Origin: JAXMAR01 sp046350295
Lineage (GTDB): Bacteria; Planctomycetota; Planctomycetia; Gemmatales; Gemmataceae
Direction of reading: 5' to 3'
DNA length: 64,000 bases
NCBI GenBank assembly: GCA_046350295.1
Contig: JAXMAR010000006.1
Coordinates: 1 to 64,000 of the forward strand
Positions 34,768 to 42,663 of this stretch are shown piece by piece (within the stretch, counting starts at the first letter, position 1; each line of letters starts with the position of its first letter). The translations under genes were made by a program, and so were the position numbers. The notes beneath the pieces were generated by a model. It did no database searches and was not told where the DNA came from. It worked only from the letters and a program-made list of their open reading frames with translations.

Positions 34768-36180
34768 ATGGACGCGACCCGCATCCCCCTCAGCCGCTGG
34801 GCCATCCTCGGCCTCCTCCTCGCCATCGCCGCCGGCGCCGGCCTGCGCCTCATCTGGCGCCTCGACATCGAATACAAGTTCGACGAGGAATGGACCTTCG
34901 AGCGCGTCCAGAAAGCCGGCGTCGACGAGCCCTGGCCCACCCTTGGTCCCCCCACCTCGGCCGGCCCTCTCAACCCAGCCCTCAACATCTGGGTCTTCAT
35001 CGGCATGAGCAAGCTCTTCGGCGTCACCGATCCCCCCGGCGTCGCCTGCGTCGTCGAAAGCATGAGCATCGCCGCCCTCGTCCTGCTCGCCTTCTTCGCC
35101 ATCCGCTACGTCCCGCCGCCCCAGCGCGAACTCTGGCTCTGGGCCGTCGCCCTGATGGCCCTCAACCCATTCGCCGTCATCTACCATCGCAAGATCTGGC
35201 AACCCTGCCTCTTCCCCCTCTTCACCAGCGGCTTCCTCATCGCCTGGTGGTATCGCCGCCGACCTCTCGGCGCCTTCATGGCTGGCCTCATCGGCTGCCT
35301 CATGGGCCAGATCCACCTCGCCGGCTGGATGTTCGCCGCCGGCTTCTTCTTCTGGGGCCTCCTCTTCGACCGCCAAAGCCTCGCCGCCTGGAAATGGTGC
35401 CTCGCCGGCATCCTCCTCGGCTGCGTTCCCATGATCCCCTGGTTCGAGTACCTCGCCGCCGGCCCCACCGAGCCCCCCACCGGCATCCAGCAAAGCAGCG
35501 TCGAGAACATCTGGTCCGGCAAGTTCTGGTTCCACTGGATCACCCAGCCTCTCGGCCTCACCATCCAGTACGTTCTCGGCCACGACTTCGTCGACTTCCT
35601 CCGCTACCCCCTGATCGCCGGCCATCCCACGTACCTCGTCGGCGCCCTGTACCTCTGCCTCGCCGCCACGGTCAGCTGGACCGCCGCCCGCGCCGTGACC
35701 TACCTCTGGCACGAACGCCGCCGCATCGGCCAAATCCTCATCGGCCGCGACGGCCCCACCGAGTTCGCCACCGCCGCCTGCCTCTGGGGCTTCGGCATTG
35801 TCATGACCCTGACCGCCATCAAGATCCACCGCCACTACATGCTCGTCGCCATGCCCCTCATCTTCACCTGGCTCGCGTCGATCATCCTGGCGCGGCCCAA
35901 AGGGGTGGCCGGGGTTGAGCAAGGAGGCGAAATCCCGGCGTCAGACAAGGACCCGCGTGCCATGCCCACGGCTTTGCGTGGGCATGCGAGAGACGCGACC
36001 CCCGTCTGGACCCCAGGCCGCCTCTGCCTCCTCGCCCTCTGCGTCATCCAGGGCCTGCTCTCCGCCAGCATGCTCGGTTACATCCACACCAACCAACGCT
36101 ACATCAACGGCGACTTCCGCGTCCCCTACGGCGCCCAGATCCAGGCGGCGGGCGAACGGGCGGAACGCGGCGGGGAGTGA
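34768..36180 (+). CDS. GT-C-like multi-pass membrane glycosyltransferase (PMT/ArnT relative)
   Basis: 470 aa with about eleven helices. Start at 34768 with GGAG upstream; a longer upstream reading frame is low complexity and rejected. After the first helix the loop YKFDEEWTFERVQ carries the acidic pair expected in the catalytic first periplasmic loop of GT-C enzymes, and helices with FAVIYHRKIWQPCLFPLF and MGQIHLAGWMFAAGFFF follow. Near residue 395 a 33-bp palindrome is inserted in frame and encodes RAMPTALRGHA, just before the last helix. The donor would be a polyprenyl-phosphate sugar such as that made by the nearby GT2. Confidence 0.7.
   Translation: MDATRIPLSRWAILGLLLAIAAGAGLRLIWRLDIEYKFDEEWTFERVQKAGVDEPWPTLGPPTSAGPLNPALNIWVFIGMSKLFGVTDPPGVACVVESMSIAALVLLAFFAIRYVPPPQRELWLWAVALMALNPFAVIYHRKIWQPCLFPLFTSGFLIAWWYRRRPLGAFMAGLIGCLMGQIHLAGWMFAAGFFFWGLLFDRQSLAAWKWCLAGILLGCVPMIPWFEYLAAGPTEPPTGIQQSSVENIWSGKFWFHWITQPLGLTIQYVLGHDFVDFLRYPLIAGHPTYLVGALYLCLAATVSWTAARAVTYLWHERRRIGQILIGRDGPTEFATAACLWGFGIVMTLTAIKIHRHYMLVAMPLIFTWLASIILARPKGVAGVEQGGEIPASDKDPRAMPTALRGHARDATPVWTPGRLCLLALCVIQGLLSASMLGYIHTNQRYINGDFRVPYGAQIQAAGERAERGGE
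35955..35987. repeat. 33-bp palindromic repeat, copy 2, inside a coding region
   Basis: Identical over 33 bp to 33368-33400, but located in frame in the GT-C-like gene in a loop before its last helix. Confidence 0.85.
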
Positions 36181-36368
36181 CATCGGTTGTCAGATTGCAG
36201 CGACCGATTGCGCAGCCGAAGCAGCGCGCCAGCGGCCTCCTCGCAATGGACCTACACCGAAGGCGCTACATCGCCGGAGCCCCAGACAGGTTGATATAAC
36301 GCCTTTGCCGTCGACATTTGCCTCGCTGCCTCCCAGTGTTGCGCAACGCATAACGATTGGAGCGCCCT

Positions 36369-36659
36369 ATGGACAACATTGCGGACGCACTCGTGTATGC
36401 CGTGGCCTATATCAATTGTCGGGGCGACGAGGGTGACGATGACTTGCTCGACGACGATGTCGGCGCGCTGGAGAGCATCGCGGCGTTCTTGGCGGACTCA
36501 ACACCGGCGGAACAGGACGTTCTTGCTGCTGCCGCAGAGCGGGCGTTGATCGCCGAAAAAAGCAGCGCCCGTCCGCGCGAGAAGTTCGTTCGCGACTATG
36601 CCTGTTGGATGGAAGAAATGTTCGGCGAGGAATGGGAAGGGAATCGCAGAATTCAGTGA
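36369..36659 (+). CDS. Hypothetical acidic 96-aa protein
   Basis: 96 aa, start at ATG 36369 with GGAG 6 bp upstream (a TTG at 36357 is less likely). Very acidic first half (DEGDDDLLDDDVGAL), two predicted helices, C-terminal EKFVRDYACWMEEMFGEEW. The pattern resembles small immunity- or SMI1-like helper proteins, but no family is claimed. First of a run of four short plus-strand genes. Confidence 0.55.
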   Translation: MDNIADALVYAVAYINCRGDEGDDDLLDDDVGALESIAAFLADSTPAEQDVLAAAAERALIAEKSSARPREKFVRDYACWMEEMFGEEWEGNRRIQ

Positions 36660-36709
36660 GGCGACGTTGTGGCGAGTCCAAATGACCACACTATTTGGCT
36701 ATTCCGCCC

Positions 36710-37003
36710 ATGAAAACCAAAGCCGCCTACAAACGCACCCACCAAATCGTCACCGCCATCATCCGCGACTGGGACCCATACTCCCTCCTCGCCGGCGGCG
36801 CCCCGGCGGATGAGTTCGACGCGGAAATCGCCAGCGTCGTGACGCAGGTACCGCGCATCAAGTCCGAGAAGGACGCGGCCCTCGCTCTATCGCGCGTCTT
36901 CTCCTCCGCATTCGAGCCGACCGAATTCACGCCTGAGCGATGCGCGGCGCCCGGAACCAAGTTGTTCGCGGCGTTGGCCGCGAGTGATCTGATAGACAGC
37001 TGA
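36710..37003 (+). CDS. Small DUF1871-like protein
   Basis: 97 aa. The text IIRDWDPYSLLAGGAPADEFDAEI matches, in two blocks, the DUF1871 pattern (WDPxxLL, GxPxDEYDxE), and the C-terminal helix (SEKDAALALSRVFSSAF) follows as expected. Start at ATG 36710; a TTG 15 bp earlier is possible. DUF1871 proteins are small single-domain proteins often found next to contact-dependent toxins or as immunity-type genes; function here unknown. Confidence 0.6.
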   Translation: MKTKAAYKRTHQIVTAIIRDWDPYSLLAGGAPADEFDAEIASVVTQVPRIKSEKDAALALSRVFSSAFEPTEFTPERCAAPGTKLFAALAASDLIDS

Positions 37004-37017
37004 GCTTTCTGCTAAAA

Positions 37018-37275
37018 ATGAGTGATGGAGGACCGGGACCGATGGCCCCCGAGCCAGAAATCACACGCCTATCCAGCGACCCCGTCGCGCATCTCCTGCT
37101 CCATGGCAAGGCGGAGACGCTGCGCGAAGCCGAAGAACTCTACCTCGATTCCTGTTTGCCCGAGGTCGTTCGCCTGCTTCAAAGCGGCCTTTCGGACGAG
37201 GAACTCGGCCGCCACCCCCTCATGCGGATGCTCCGGGCCCACGGTAGCCGGGGATGGGAGGAGGCGCTTGATTGA
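37018..37275 (+). CDS. Small helical protein coupled to nucleotidyltransferase
   Basis: 85 aa, mostly alpha-helical (ETLREAEELYLDSCLPEVV, LLQSGLSDEELGRHPLMRML). ATG 37018 is the longest start; ATG 37042 with GGAGG 10 bp before is an alternative. Its stop overlaps the TTG start of the next gene (TTGA), so the two are made together. This arrangement, small helical protein plus NTase, resembles a toxin-antitoxin or HEPN/MNT-like pair, but the HEPN R-x4-6-H motif is not seen. Confidence 0.6.
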   Translation: MSDGGPGPMAPEPEITRLSSDPVAHLLLHGKAETLREAEELYLDSCLPEVVRLLQSGLSDEELGRHPLMRMLRAHGSRGWEEALD

Positions 37276-38120
37276 ACCCCGAAGAACGGCTCGCCGCCAT
37301 CGTCGCCGCCCTTGAGTCCGTTGGTCTCTCCTGCCTTGTCATGGGTGGCCACGCCGTCCGCTACTACGGCCTCCAGCGGCACACCAACGACTTCGACCCC
37401 ACCCTCGCGCCCGACGGCTGGGATGATCTCCCCGAGCGGCTGGCCCGAACGGGTCTTTTCCAGGAACCCGCCCCGGTCGAAGGAAACAGTTGGCGGCCTG
37501 GCGCCTTTCGACGCTTCCTTCTCGGCAAGCTGGTCGACGGCCGGGAAGAGTGGCTAGAGTTCTGGCGCGGAAACCATTTGCTGGCCCCCTTCCCCGAACT
37601 CTTTGCGCGACGGGAAGTCGGGACGTACGGCGGCCTTGACTTGCCATTCCTCCCCCTGCCGGACCTCATCCACAGCAAAGAAACGGAACGGGCCAAGGAC
37701 TGGGATGACATTTCGTACCTGGAGGAGTTCTTGGACGCGCGGCTACACGCGCAGCGCCTCGCCGGCAACATCGCCGTTACCGGCGCGCTGGCGCAACTCC
37801 GGAGCCGCCGCGGATTCGACACGTATCTGGCCGAGAACCTCTTCGCCGACGCGGAAGCCGTCCGCAGCGCACTCCAGCACGCCGCAAACCCCGTCACGCA
37901 AGCGTTCCTCCTGCCTTGGGCGCCGGCGTCGCCCGCCGTCACGCCAATCGTCGCGATCGAACCGGTTGTCGACCGGAAACTCCGTTCCGTAGAGCCGGCA
38001 TCATCGCTGCACCGCTCCCTCGTGGAGATCGTTCGCCGGCTGTACAAGGTTTACTGTCAGGATCGTGACCGGATCGATAAGGAAACGATCCGCGCCGCTC
38101 AGGCAAAAGAGCCAAAGTAG
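37272..38120 (+). CDS. Nucleotidyltransferase, AbiEii/DUF1814-like
   Basis: 282 aa. N-terminal NTase core GGHAVRYYGLQRHTNDFD (residues about 25-42) with the G-G-x-A...R-x-T-x-D-x-D pattern of the AbiEii/DUF1814 and related small nucleotidyltransferases. DLPFLPLPDLIHSKETERAKDWDD near 125-150, in two blocks, matches the family's K-x-x-R-x-K-D-x-x-D region. The C-terminal half is helical. TTG start overlapping the upstream stop. Family members are toxins, tRNA-modifying enzymes or antibiotic NTases. An accessory defence-type role is inference. Confidence 0.7.
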   Translation: MNPEERLAAIVAALESVGLSCLVMGGHAVRYYGLQRHTNDFDPTLAPDGWDDLPERLARTGLFQEPAPVEGNSWRPGAFRRFLLGKLVDGREEWLEFWRGNHLLAPFPELFARREVGTYGGLDLPFLPLPDLIHSKETERAKDWDDISYLEEFLDARLHAQRLAGNIAVTGALAQLRSRRGFDTYLAENLFADAEAVRSALQHAANPVTQAFLLPWAPASPAVTPIVAIEPVVDRKLRSVEPASSLHRSLVEIVRRLYKVYCQDRDRIDKETIRAAQAKEPK

Positions 38121-38128
38121 ACGCAGTC

Positions 38129-38290
38129 TTATCGATTGACCCGCCGAGAATACCCCCGCCTCAATACCGCCCCCACCTTCGCCGCCAAGCTTCCCCGTGG
38201 CTTGTCGAGCACCTTGTTCGCGGCATTTTGGGCAAACGGGCTCATCGGCGGAACCCAACCACCCAGGTCCGATCCCAGGAGGGCATAGAA
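38129..38290 (-). pseudogene. Possible remnant of a response-regulator receiver tail
   Basis: On the minus strand the frame ends NKVLDKPRGSLAAKVGAVLRRG then a stop at 38129-38131. The hybrid kinase 1 kb away ends LQKPFTPISLAAKVRAVLGRG, and at DNA level 18 of 21 bases match in this part. No start or full receiver domain is visible, so this may be a decayed duplicate. Weak evidence; could be chance. Confidence 0.3.
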
Positions 38291-38321
38291 TGACCTTGGG
38301 ACACTGACCCAATCCTCCAGA

Positions 38322-39176
38322 ATGACCTCCAGGCGCGGCCAAACAGTGAACTACCTCCAACACTTCCGCGTTCCGCCCAACGCCAAAGTCAGCCTCGCCG
38401 ATATCGACCCCGCCTTCAAGGACCGCCATGAGGACCATGAAGCGGCGGCCGAGGAGATCACGCGCCACCAGCGGCGCTTGCGCGAACTTCAAGAACTGCT
38501 CTACGTCGAGCGGCGCCACTCGCTCCTGATCTGCCTGCAAGCGATGGACACCGGCGGCAAGGATGGAACGATCAATCATGTCCTCGGCGCCATGAACCCT
38601 CAGGGTTGCCGCGTCAAAGGCTTTCGTCCCCCTTCCGTGGAGGAGGCGGCGCACGACTTTCTCTGGCGGGCGCACCAGGCGGCCCCGGAAAGGGGAGAGG
38701 TGGTCATCTTCAACCGCTCCCACTACGAGGACGTGCTCATTGTCCGCGTCCACAATCTCGTCCCGCGCGACGTCTGGTCCCGGCGCTACGACACCATCAA
38801 CGCCTTCGAGAAAGGCCTCGCCGACCACGACACCCACATCCTCAAGTTCTACCTGCACATCTCCAAGGACGAGCAATTGAAGCGCTTCAAGGAACGGCTG
38901 GATGATCCAACCAAGCAGTGGAAGATCAGCGAGGCCGACTACAAGGAGCGCCGCTCCTGGGATGATTACATGGCCGCTTTCGAGGAGGCCCTGTCCCGCT
39001 GCAGCACGGAGCACGCGCCCTGGTTCGTCATCCCCGCCGACCACAAATGGTTCCGCAACCTCGCGGTCTCGCGGATCGTCGTGGAACACCTGGAAAGACT
39101 GAACCTGAAGTACCCCGCCCCGGCCGTGGACCTGGACAAGATCAGGCGCGAATATCATGCGGCCAAGGAAGCATGA
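38322..39176 (+). CDS. Polyphosphate kinase 2 family protein (PPK2)
   Basis: 284 aa. Walker A MDTGGKDG at 75-82, Walker B-like FNRSHYEDVL at 130-139, lid region WSRRYDTINAFEKGLAD near 152-168 and the KFYLHISKDEQLKRF segment near 178. PPK2 enzymes transfer phosphate between polyphosphate and nucleotides (AMP/ADP/GDP). The single-domain length suggests the class I/III type that can phosphorylate AMP or ADP. Cytosolic. It stands alone on the plus strand, convergent with the hybrid kinase 28 bp away. Confidence 0.9.
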   Translation: MTSRRGQTVNYLQHFRVPPNAKVSLADIDPAFKDRHEDHEAAAEEITRHQRRLRELQELLYVERRHSLLICLQAMDTGGKDGTINHVLGAMNPQGCRVKGFRPPSVEEAAHDFLWRAHQAAPERGEVVIFNRSHYEDVLIVRVHNLVPRDVWSRRYDTINAFEKGLADHDTHILKFYLHISKDEQLKRFKERLDDPTKQWKISEADYKERRSWDDYMAAFEEALSRCSTEHAPWFVIPADHKWFRNLAVSRIVVEHLERLNLKYPAPAVDLDKIRREYHAAKEA

Positions 39177-39203
39177 GCCGTGGTCGCCGGCGCCCGCCTC
39201 CCC

Positions 39204-40868
39204 TCAACTCCCCCTTACCCCCCGCCCCAGCACCGCCCGTACCTTCGCCGCCAGGCTGATCGGCGTGAACGGCTTCTGCAAAAACGCCGTCTCCGCCTCC
39301 ACCAACCCGTGCCGCACCACCGCGTCGTCCGTGTAGCCGCTCACGAACAGCACCTTCATGGCCGGCCGCCGCGACCGCAGCGCCTCGGCCACTTGCCGGC
39401 CGCTCATCCCCGGCATTACCACGTCCGTCAGCAGCAGGTGGATCGGCTCCTGGTGCTGCTCGCATAGCCGGAGCGCCTCTTCCCCGCGGCTGGTCTCCAG
39501 CACTTTGTAGCCGTGCATCTGGAGGGCCATGCGCGTGATCCCGCGCACCGCGTCTTCATCTTCCACGAGCAGGATCGTTTCGTTCCCCGAGGTCGCCGGC
39601 CTCAAGTCGTGCAGCGACTTCGCGGTTAACATCGGCTCCTCCACCGCCGGCAGGTAGATCTTGAAACTCGTCCCTTGGCCCGGCTCGCTATAGACGTAGA
39701 TAAGGCCGCCGCTCTGCTTGATGATCCCGTACACCGTCGCAAGCCCCAGCCCCGTCCCCTTGCCCTGCGCCTTGGTGGTGAAGAATGGCTCGAAGATATG
39801 GGCCTTGACCTCCTCGGTCATCCCGCACCCCGTATCGGACACCGCCAGCATCACGTAACGCCCCGGCTTCGCCTCCGGCCGCATTTGCACATAGGTCGCA
39901 TCCACTTCGACGTTGGCCGTCTCGATGGTGAGCTTGCCCCCCTGCGGCATGGCGTCGCGCGCGTTCACGGCGAGGTTGATGATCACCTGCCCGATCTGCG
40001 TCGGATCGACCTTCACCGACTTCAGATCCGGGGCGAGGGCCGTTCCCAGCAGCATGTCCTCGCCGATCAGGCGGCGCAGCATCTTCTCCGTGTCCATGAC
40101 CACGGCGTTCAGGTCCAGCACCTTCGGCTCCAGCACCTGCTTGCGGCTGAACGCCAGCAGTTGCCGTGTCAGCGCGCCGGCCCGCTCTCCCGCCCTCTGG
40201 ATCTCCGTGAGCAGCCCCTTCGTGGACGCATCCAGCGGCGTTTCGAGGAGCATGTCGCTATAGCCCGAAATGACCGTCAGCAGGTTGTTGAAGTCATGGG
40301 CCACGCCGCCCGCCAGTTGGCCGATGGCTTCCATCTTCTGCGCCTGCCGCACTTGCTCTTCGAGGCGCTTTCTTTCCGTGATGTCGCGGGAGATCGTGGA
40401 AGCGCCGACGATCCGGCCCTCGTGGTTCCTGATCGGCGATACGCTCACCGAGACGTGGATTTCTTTGCCGTCCTTCCGCCGCCGCACCGTCTCAAAAGAG
40501 GGAACGAATTCCCCCTTCCGCACCTGCTTCATCGCCCGCAGCTCTTCCGGCCAGTTCAGCCGAACGTTCGTGGACGTGGGTTCGCCGATGACCTCGTCCG
40601 CCGTGTAGCCAAACAGCCGCTCCGCCCCGCGGTTCCAGATCGTGACAAGCCCGCTCAGCGTGCAGCCGATGATGGCGTCCTCCGACGACTCCACGATCGC
40701 CGCCAGTTGCAGCATCTGCTCGTTCGCCAGGTCCAGATCGGCGCTGCTTTCCCGCAAGTGGGCCTTGAGCTTTCCGTTGGCCCGGCGCAGCTCCTCCACC
40801 ATCCCCCTGAGCTCGGCGTTCTCGCGCTCCACTTCCTCGGGCGTGCGCGTCACCAGGGACTTGATCAT
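39204..40868 (-). CDS. Hybrid sensor histidine kinase with PAS and receiver domains
   Basis: 554 aa, start at 40868. Coiled coil about residues 9-58, PAS 60-165 (SSEDAIIGCTLSGLVTIWNRG with a PAC tail ending VGASTISRDITERK), HisKA with His191 (GGVAHDFNNLL), HATPase 290-405 (VNARDAMPQGG N-box, SDTGCGM and GKGTGLGLATVYG), and a C-terminal receiver 430-550 with Asp482 and Lys532. No membrane segment, so a cytosolic signal. The local receiver probably dampens or relays the signal. No separate response regulator is next to it. Confidence 0.9.
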   Translation of the reverse strand: MIKSLVTRTPEEVERENAELRGMVEELRRANGKLKAHLRESSADLDLANEQMLQLAAIVESSEDAIIGCTLSGLVTIWNRGAERLFGYTADEVIGEPTSTNVRLNWPEELRAMKQVRKGEFVPSFETVRRRKDGKEIHVSVSVSPIRNHEGRIVGASTISRDITERKRLEEQVRQAQKMEAIGQLAGGVAHDFNNLLTVISGYSDMLLETPLDASTKGLLTEIQRAGERAGALTRQLLAFSRKQVLEPKVLDLNAVVMDTEKMLRRLIGEDMLLGTALAPDLKSVKVDPTQIGQVIINLAVNARDAMPQGGKLTIETANVEVDATYVQMRPEAKPGRYVMLAVSDTGCGMTEEVKAHIFEPFFTTKAQGKGTGLGLATVYGIIKQSGGLIYVYSEPGQGTSFKIYLPAVEEPMLTAKSLHDLRPATSGNETILLVEDEDAVRGITRMALQMHGYKVLETSRGEEALRLCEQHQEPIHLLLTDVVMPGMSGRQVAEALRSRRPAMKVLFVSGYTDDAVVRHGLVEAETAFLQKPFTPISLAAKVRAVLGRGVRGS

Positions 40869-41171
40869 CCGGCGCCTTCTTTTCCGGCATGCGCGGCTCT
40901 GTGGGCGAAAACCGCGTGGCCCGCCCAAGGCTAGTTTTTTTCTTTACTTCCGTCAAATTTTTGAGGCGCCGTAATGATCCCGCTTTTCAACACGTCCCTG
41001 CCCGCGTATACCGGCCACTGGCGCGGACGAATGAGACCAGCCAGTATTTGCATCCAACCGCGCAGCGCGACCCCGGCGGAGCAGGACGCATTGACGGTGG
41101 ACGAAAACGGCGCCTTACAGAAATCATGCACGGGCAATGACCGCACCACGGAATAGGAACACGTACCCGCC
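40869..41171. other. 303-bp divergent intergenic region
   Basis: Lies between the hybrid kinase (minus) and the CBM9-like gene (plus). A 60-codon open frame at 40974-41156 is present but shows no coding bias or ribosome site and is not called. AT-richer stretch near 40930-40965 is the likely kinase promoter. Confidence 0.5.
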
Positions 41172-42242
41172 ATGCTCCGCCCCCTCTACCTCCTCCTGCC
41201 CCTGCTTCCCCTCGCGTTCCTCCACGCCGACCCCCCCGCCGCGCCCGCCTGGCCCGACCCCAAGGGCTACGTCTGCTACCGCGCCCCCGGCCCCATCAAG
41301 ATCGACGGCAAGCTCGACGATCCCGCCTGGGCCGCCGCCCCCTGGACCGACGCCTTCGTCGACATCGAAGGAGACGCCAAGCCCAAGCCGCGCTGGAAGA
41401 CGCGCGTCAAGATGCTCTGGGACGACGACAATCTCTACATCGCCGCCGAACTCGAGGAGCCGCATCTCTGGGCCACCCTCACCGAGCACGACGCCGTCAT
41501 CTTCCACGACAACGACTTCGAAGTCTTCCTCGATCCCGACGGCGACAACCAGAACTACTGCGAGCTCGAGTTGAACGCCCTCAACACCACCTGGGACCTC
41601 CTCCTCACCAAGCCCTACCGCGACGGCGGCCGCGCCATCAACGCCTGGGAGATCGCCGGCCTCAAAACCGCCGTCCACCTCGATGGCACGCTCAACGACC
41701 CGCGCGACAAGGACCGCGGCTGGACCCTTGAAATCGCCTGGCCGTTGAAAGGCCTCAAAGAGCTGACCTCCGTCCCCATCCCCCCACGCGACGGCGACCA
41801 GTGGCGCATCAACTTCTCCCGCGTCGAATGGGATCTCGAGGTGATCGACGGCAAATACCGCAAGGTGAAGGGCCGCCCCGAGCACAACTGGGTCTGGTCC
41901 CCCCAGGGCGTCATCGACATGCACCGCCCGGAGCGCTGGGGCTACCTCCAGTTCAGCACGGCCAAGCCCGGCAGCGCAGCCTTCAAGCCTGACCCCGACC
42001 GCCACACCCGCGACGCCCTCCACCGCATCTACTACGCCCAGCGCGAGCATCTCGCCAAGACGGGCTTGTATGCCGCCTCATTGGAGGCGCTCAAGCTCGA
42101 TGCGACCCTCTTCCCCGGCCTGCGCCTGGAGAAGACCGCCACGTCCTTCGAAGCCGAGATGCGGGCCAAGGGAACGGTCGCGTGGCGCATCTCGCAAGAC
42201 TCCTGGATCCGCAAACTCTCGCCCGCCAAAGCGAAGAAGTAA
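41172..42242 (+). CDS. Exported CBM9-like (DOMON-type) carbohydrate-binding protein
   Basis: 356 aa. Signal peptide residues 1-19 (LLLPLLPLAFLHA). Residues about 30-260 form one CBM9-like beta-sandwich: KIDGKLDDPAWAAAPW, KMLWDDDNLYIAAEL, HDNDFEVFLDPDGDNQNYCELELN in two parts, LEIAWPLKGL and INFSRVEW. These domains bind sugars in xylanases and haem or sugars in DOMON proteins. The C-terminal 90 residues contain a helical HRIYYAQREHLAKTGLYA segment typical of planctomycete relatives. Probably periplasmic; ligand unknown. Confidence 0.8.
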   Translation: MLRPLYLLLPLLPLAFLHADPPAAPAWPDPKGYVCYRAPGPIKIDGKLDDPAWAAAPWTDAFVDIEGDAKPKPRWKTRVKMLWDDDNLYIAAELEEPHLWATLTEHDAVIFHDNDFEVFLDPDGDNQNYCELELNALNTTWDLLLTKPYRDGGRAINAWEIAGLKTAVHLDGTLNDPRDKDRGWTLEIAWPLKGLKELTSVPIPPRDGDQWRINFSRVEWDLEVIDGKYRKVKGRPEHNWVWSPQGVIDMHRPERWGYLQFSTAKPGSAAFKPDPDRHTRDALHRIYYAQREHLAKTGLYAASLEALKLDATLFPGLRLEKTATSFEAEMRAKGTVAWRISQDSWIRKLSPAKAKK

Positions 42243-42300
42243 GGCGCCTTCGTGTCGAGAGCTTTCCCATGTTTAGCGCTCGCGCCGCCCCTCAGCGACG

Positions 42301-42599
42301 TCAACCACCCTCCCTCGACTTCGTCTCCTGCTCCGCGCGAACCGTCGCCTCCGATTGGCTGTTCTTGTCCCGCGCTCGCATCTCCTCTCGCATCTCGCGC
42401 AGCGCATGAAGCACGGTAGCCACTGCTCCGAACAGCGCCCCAGAATAGCGCCGGAACCACCGAACACGCCGTGAGCAACAACTCCACGCGCTCCAACGTG
42501 AAGGCCGTGTATCGTGACACCAAGGACGGCATACACGACGCGCATGACAACATAGCCAAGCACGCCGCCTCCCAGAGTCCACAAAAAGACCCGATACAT
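42301..42599 (-). CDS. Small membrane protein, one-base frameshift
   Basis: N-terminal half (MYRVFLWTLGGGVLGYVV, start 42599) and C-terminal half (ALFGAVATVLHALREMREE to SREGG, stop at 42301) are in different frames. They join as a natural 99-aa protein if one base is restored in the four-base C-run at 42438-42441. The result has a Gly-rich glycine-zipper-like pair of helices and a charged tail. Function unknown. The clean fix argues for a sequence error. Confidence 0.65.
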
Positions 42600-42663
42600 G
42601 ATCCGGCGCTCTTCCTTCTTCTTCCGTGTCTTCGGTGCCTTCCGTGGTTCAGCTCTGAAGCGA

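Noticed and set aside
36369..38120. Defence island claim
   Set aside because: Only one recognisable defence-type gene (NTase) and no restriction, Cas or phage genes; reported only as a candidate pair.
38001..39158. 385-codon frame antisense to PPK2
   Set aside because: Opposite strand carries the Walker motifs of PPK2; only the small tail at 38129 in a different frame was kept as a weak lead.
40974..41156. 60-codon open frame
   Set aside because: No ribosome site, no coding bias and no homologous pattern; left as intergenic.
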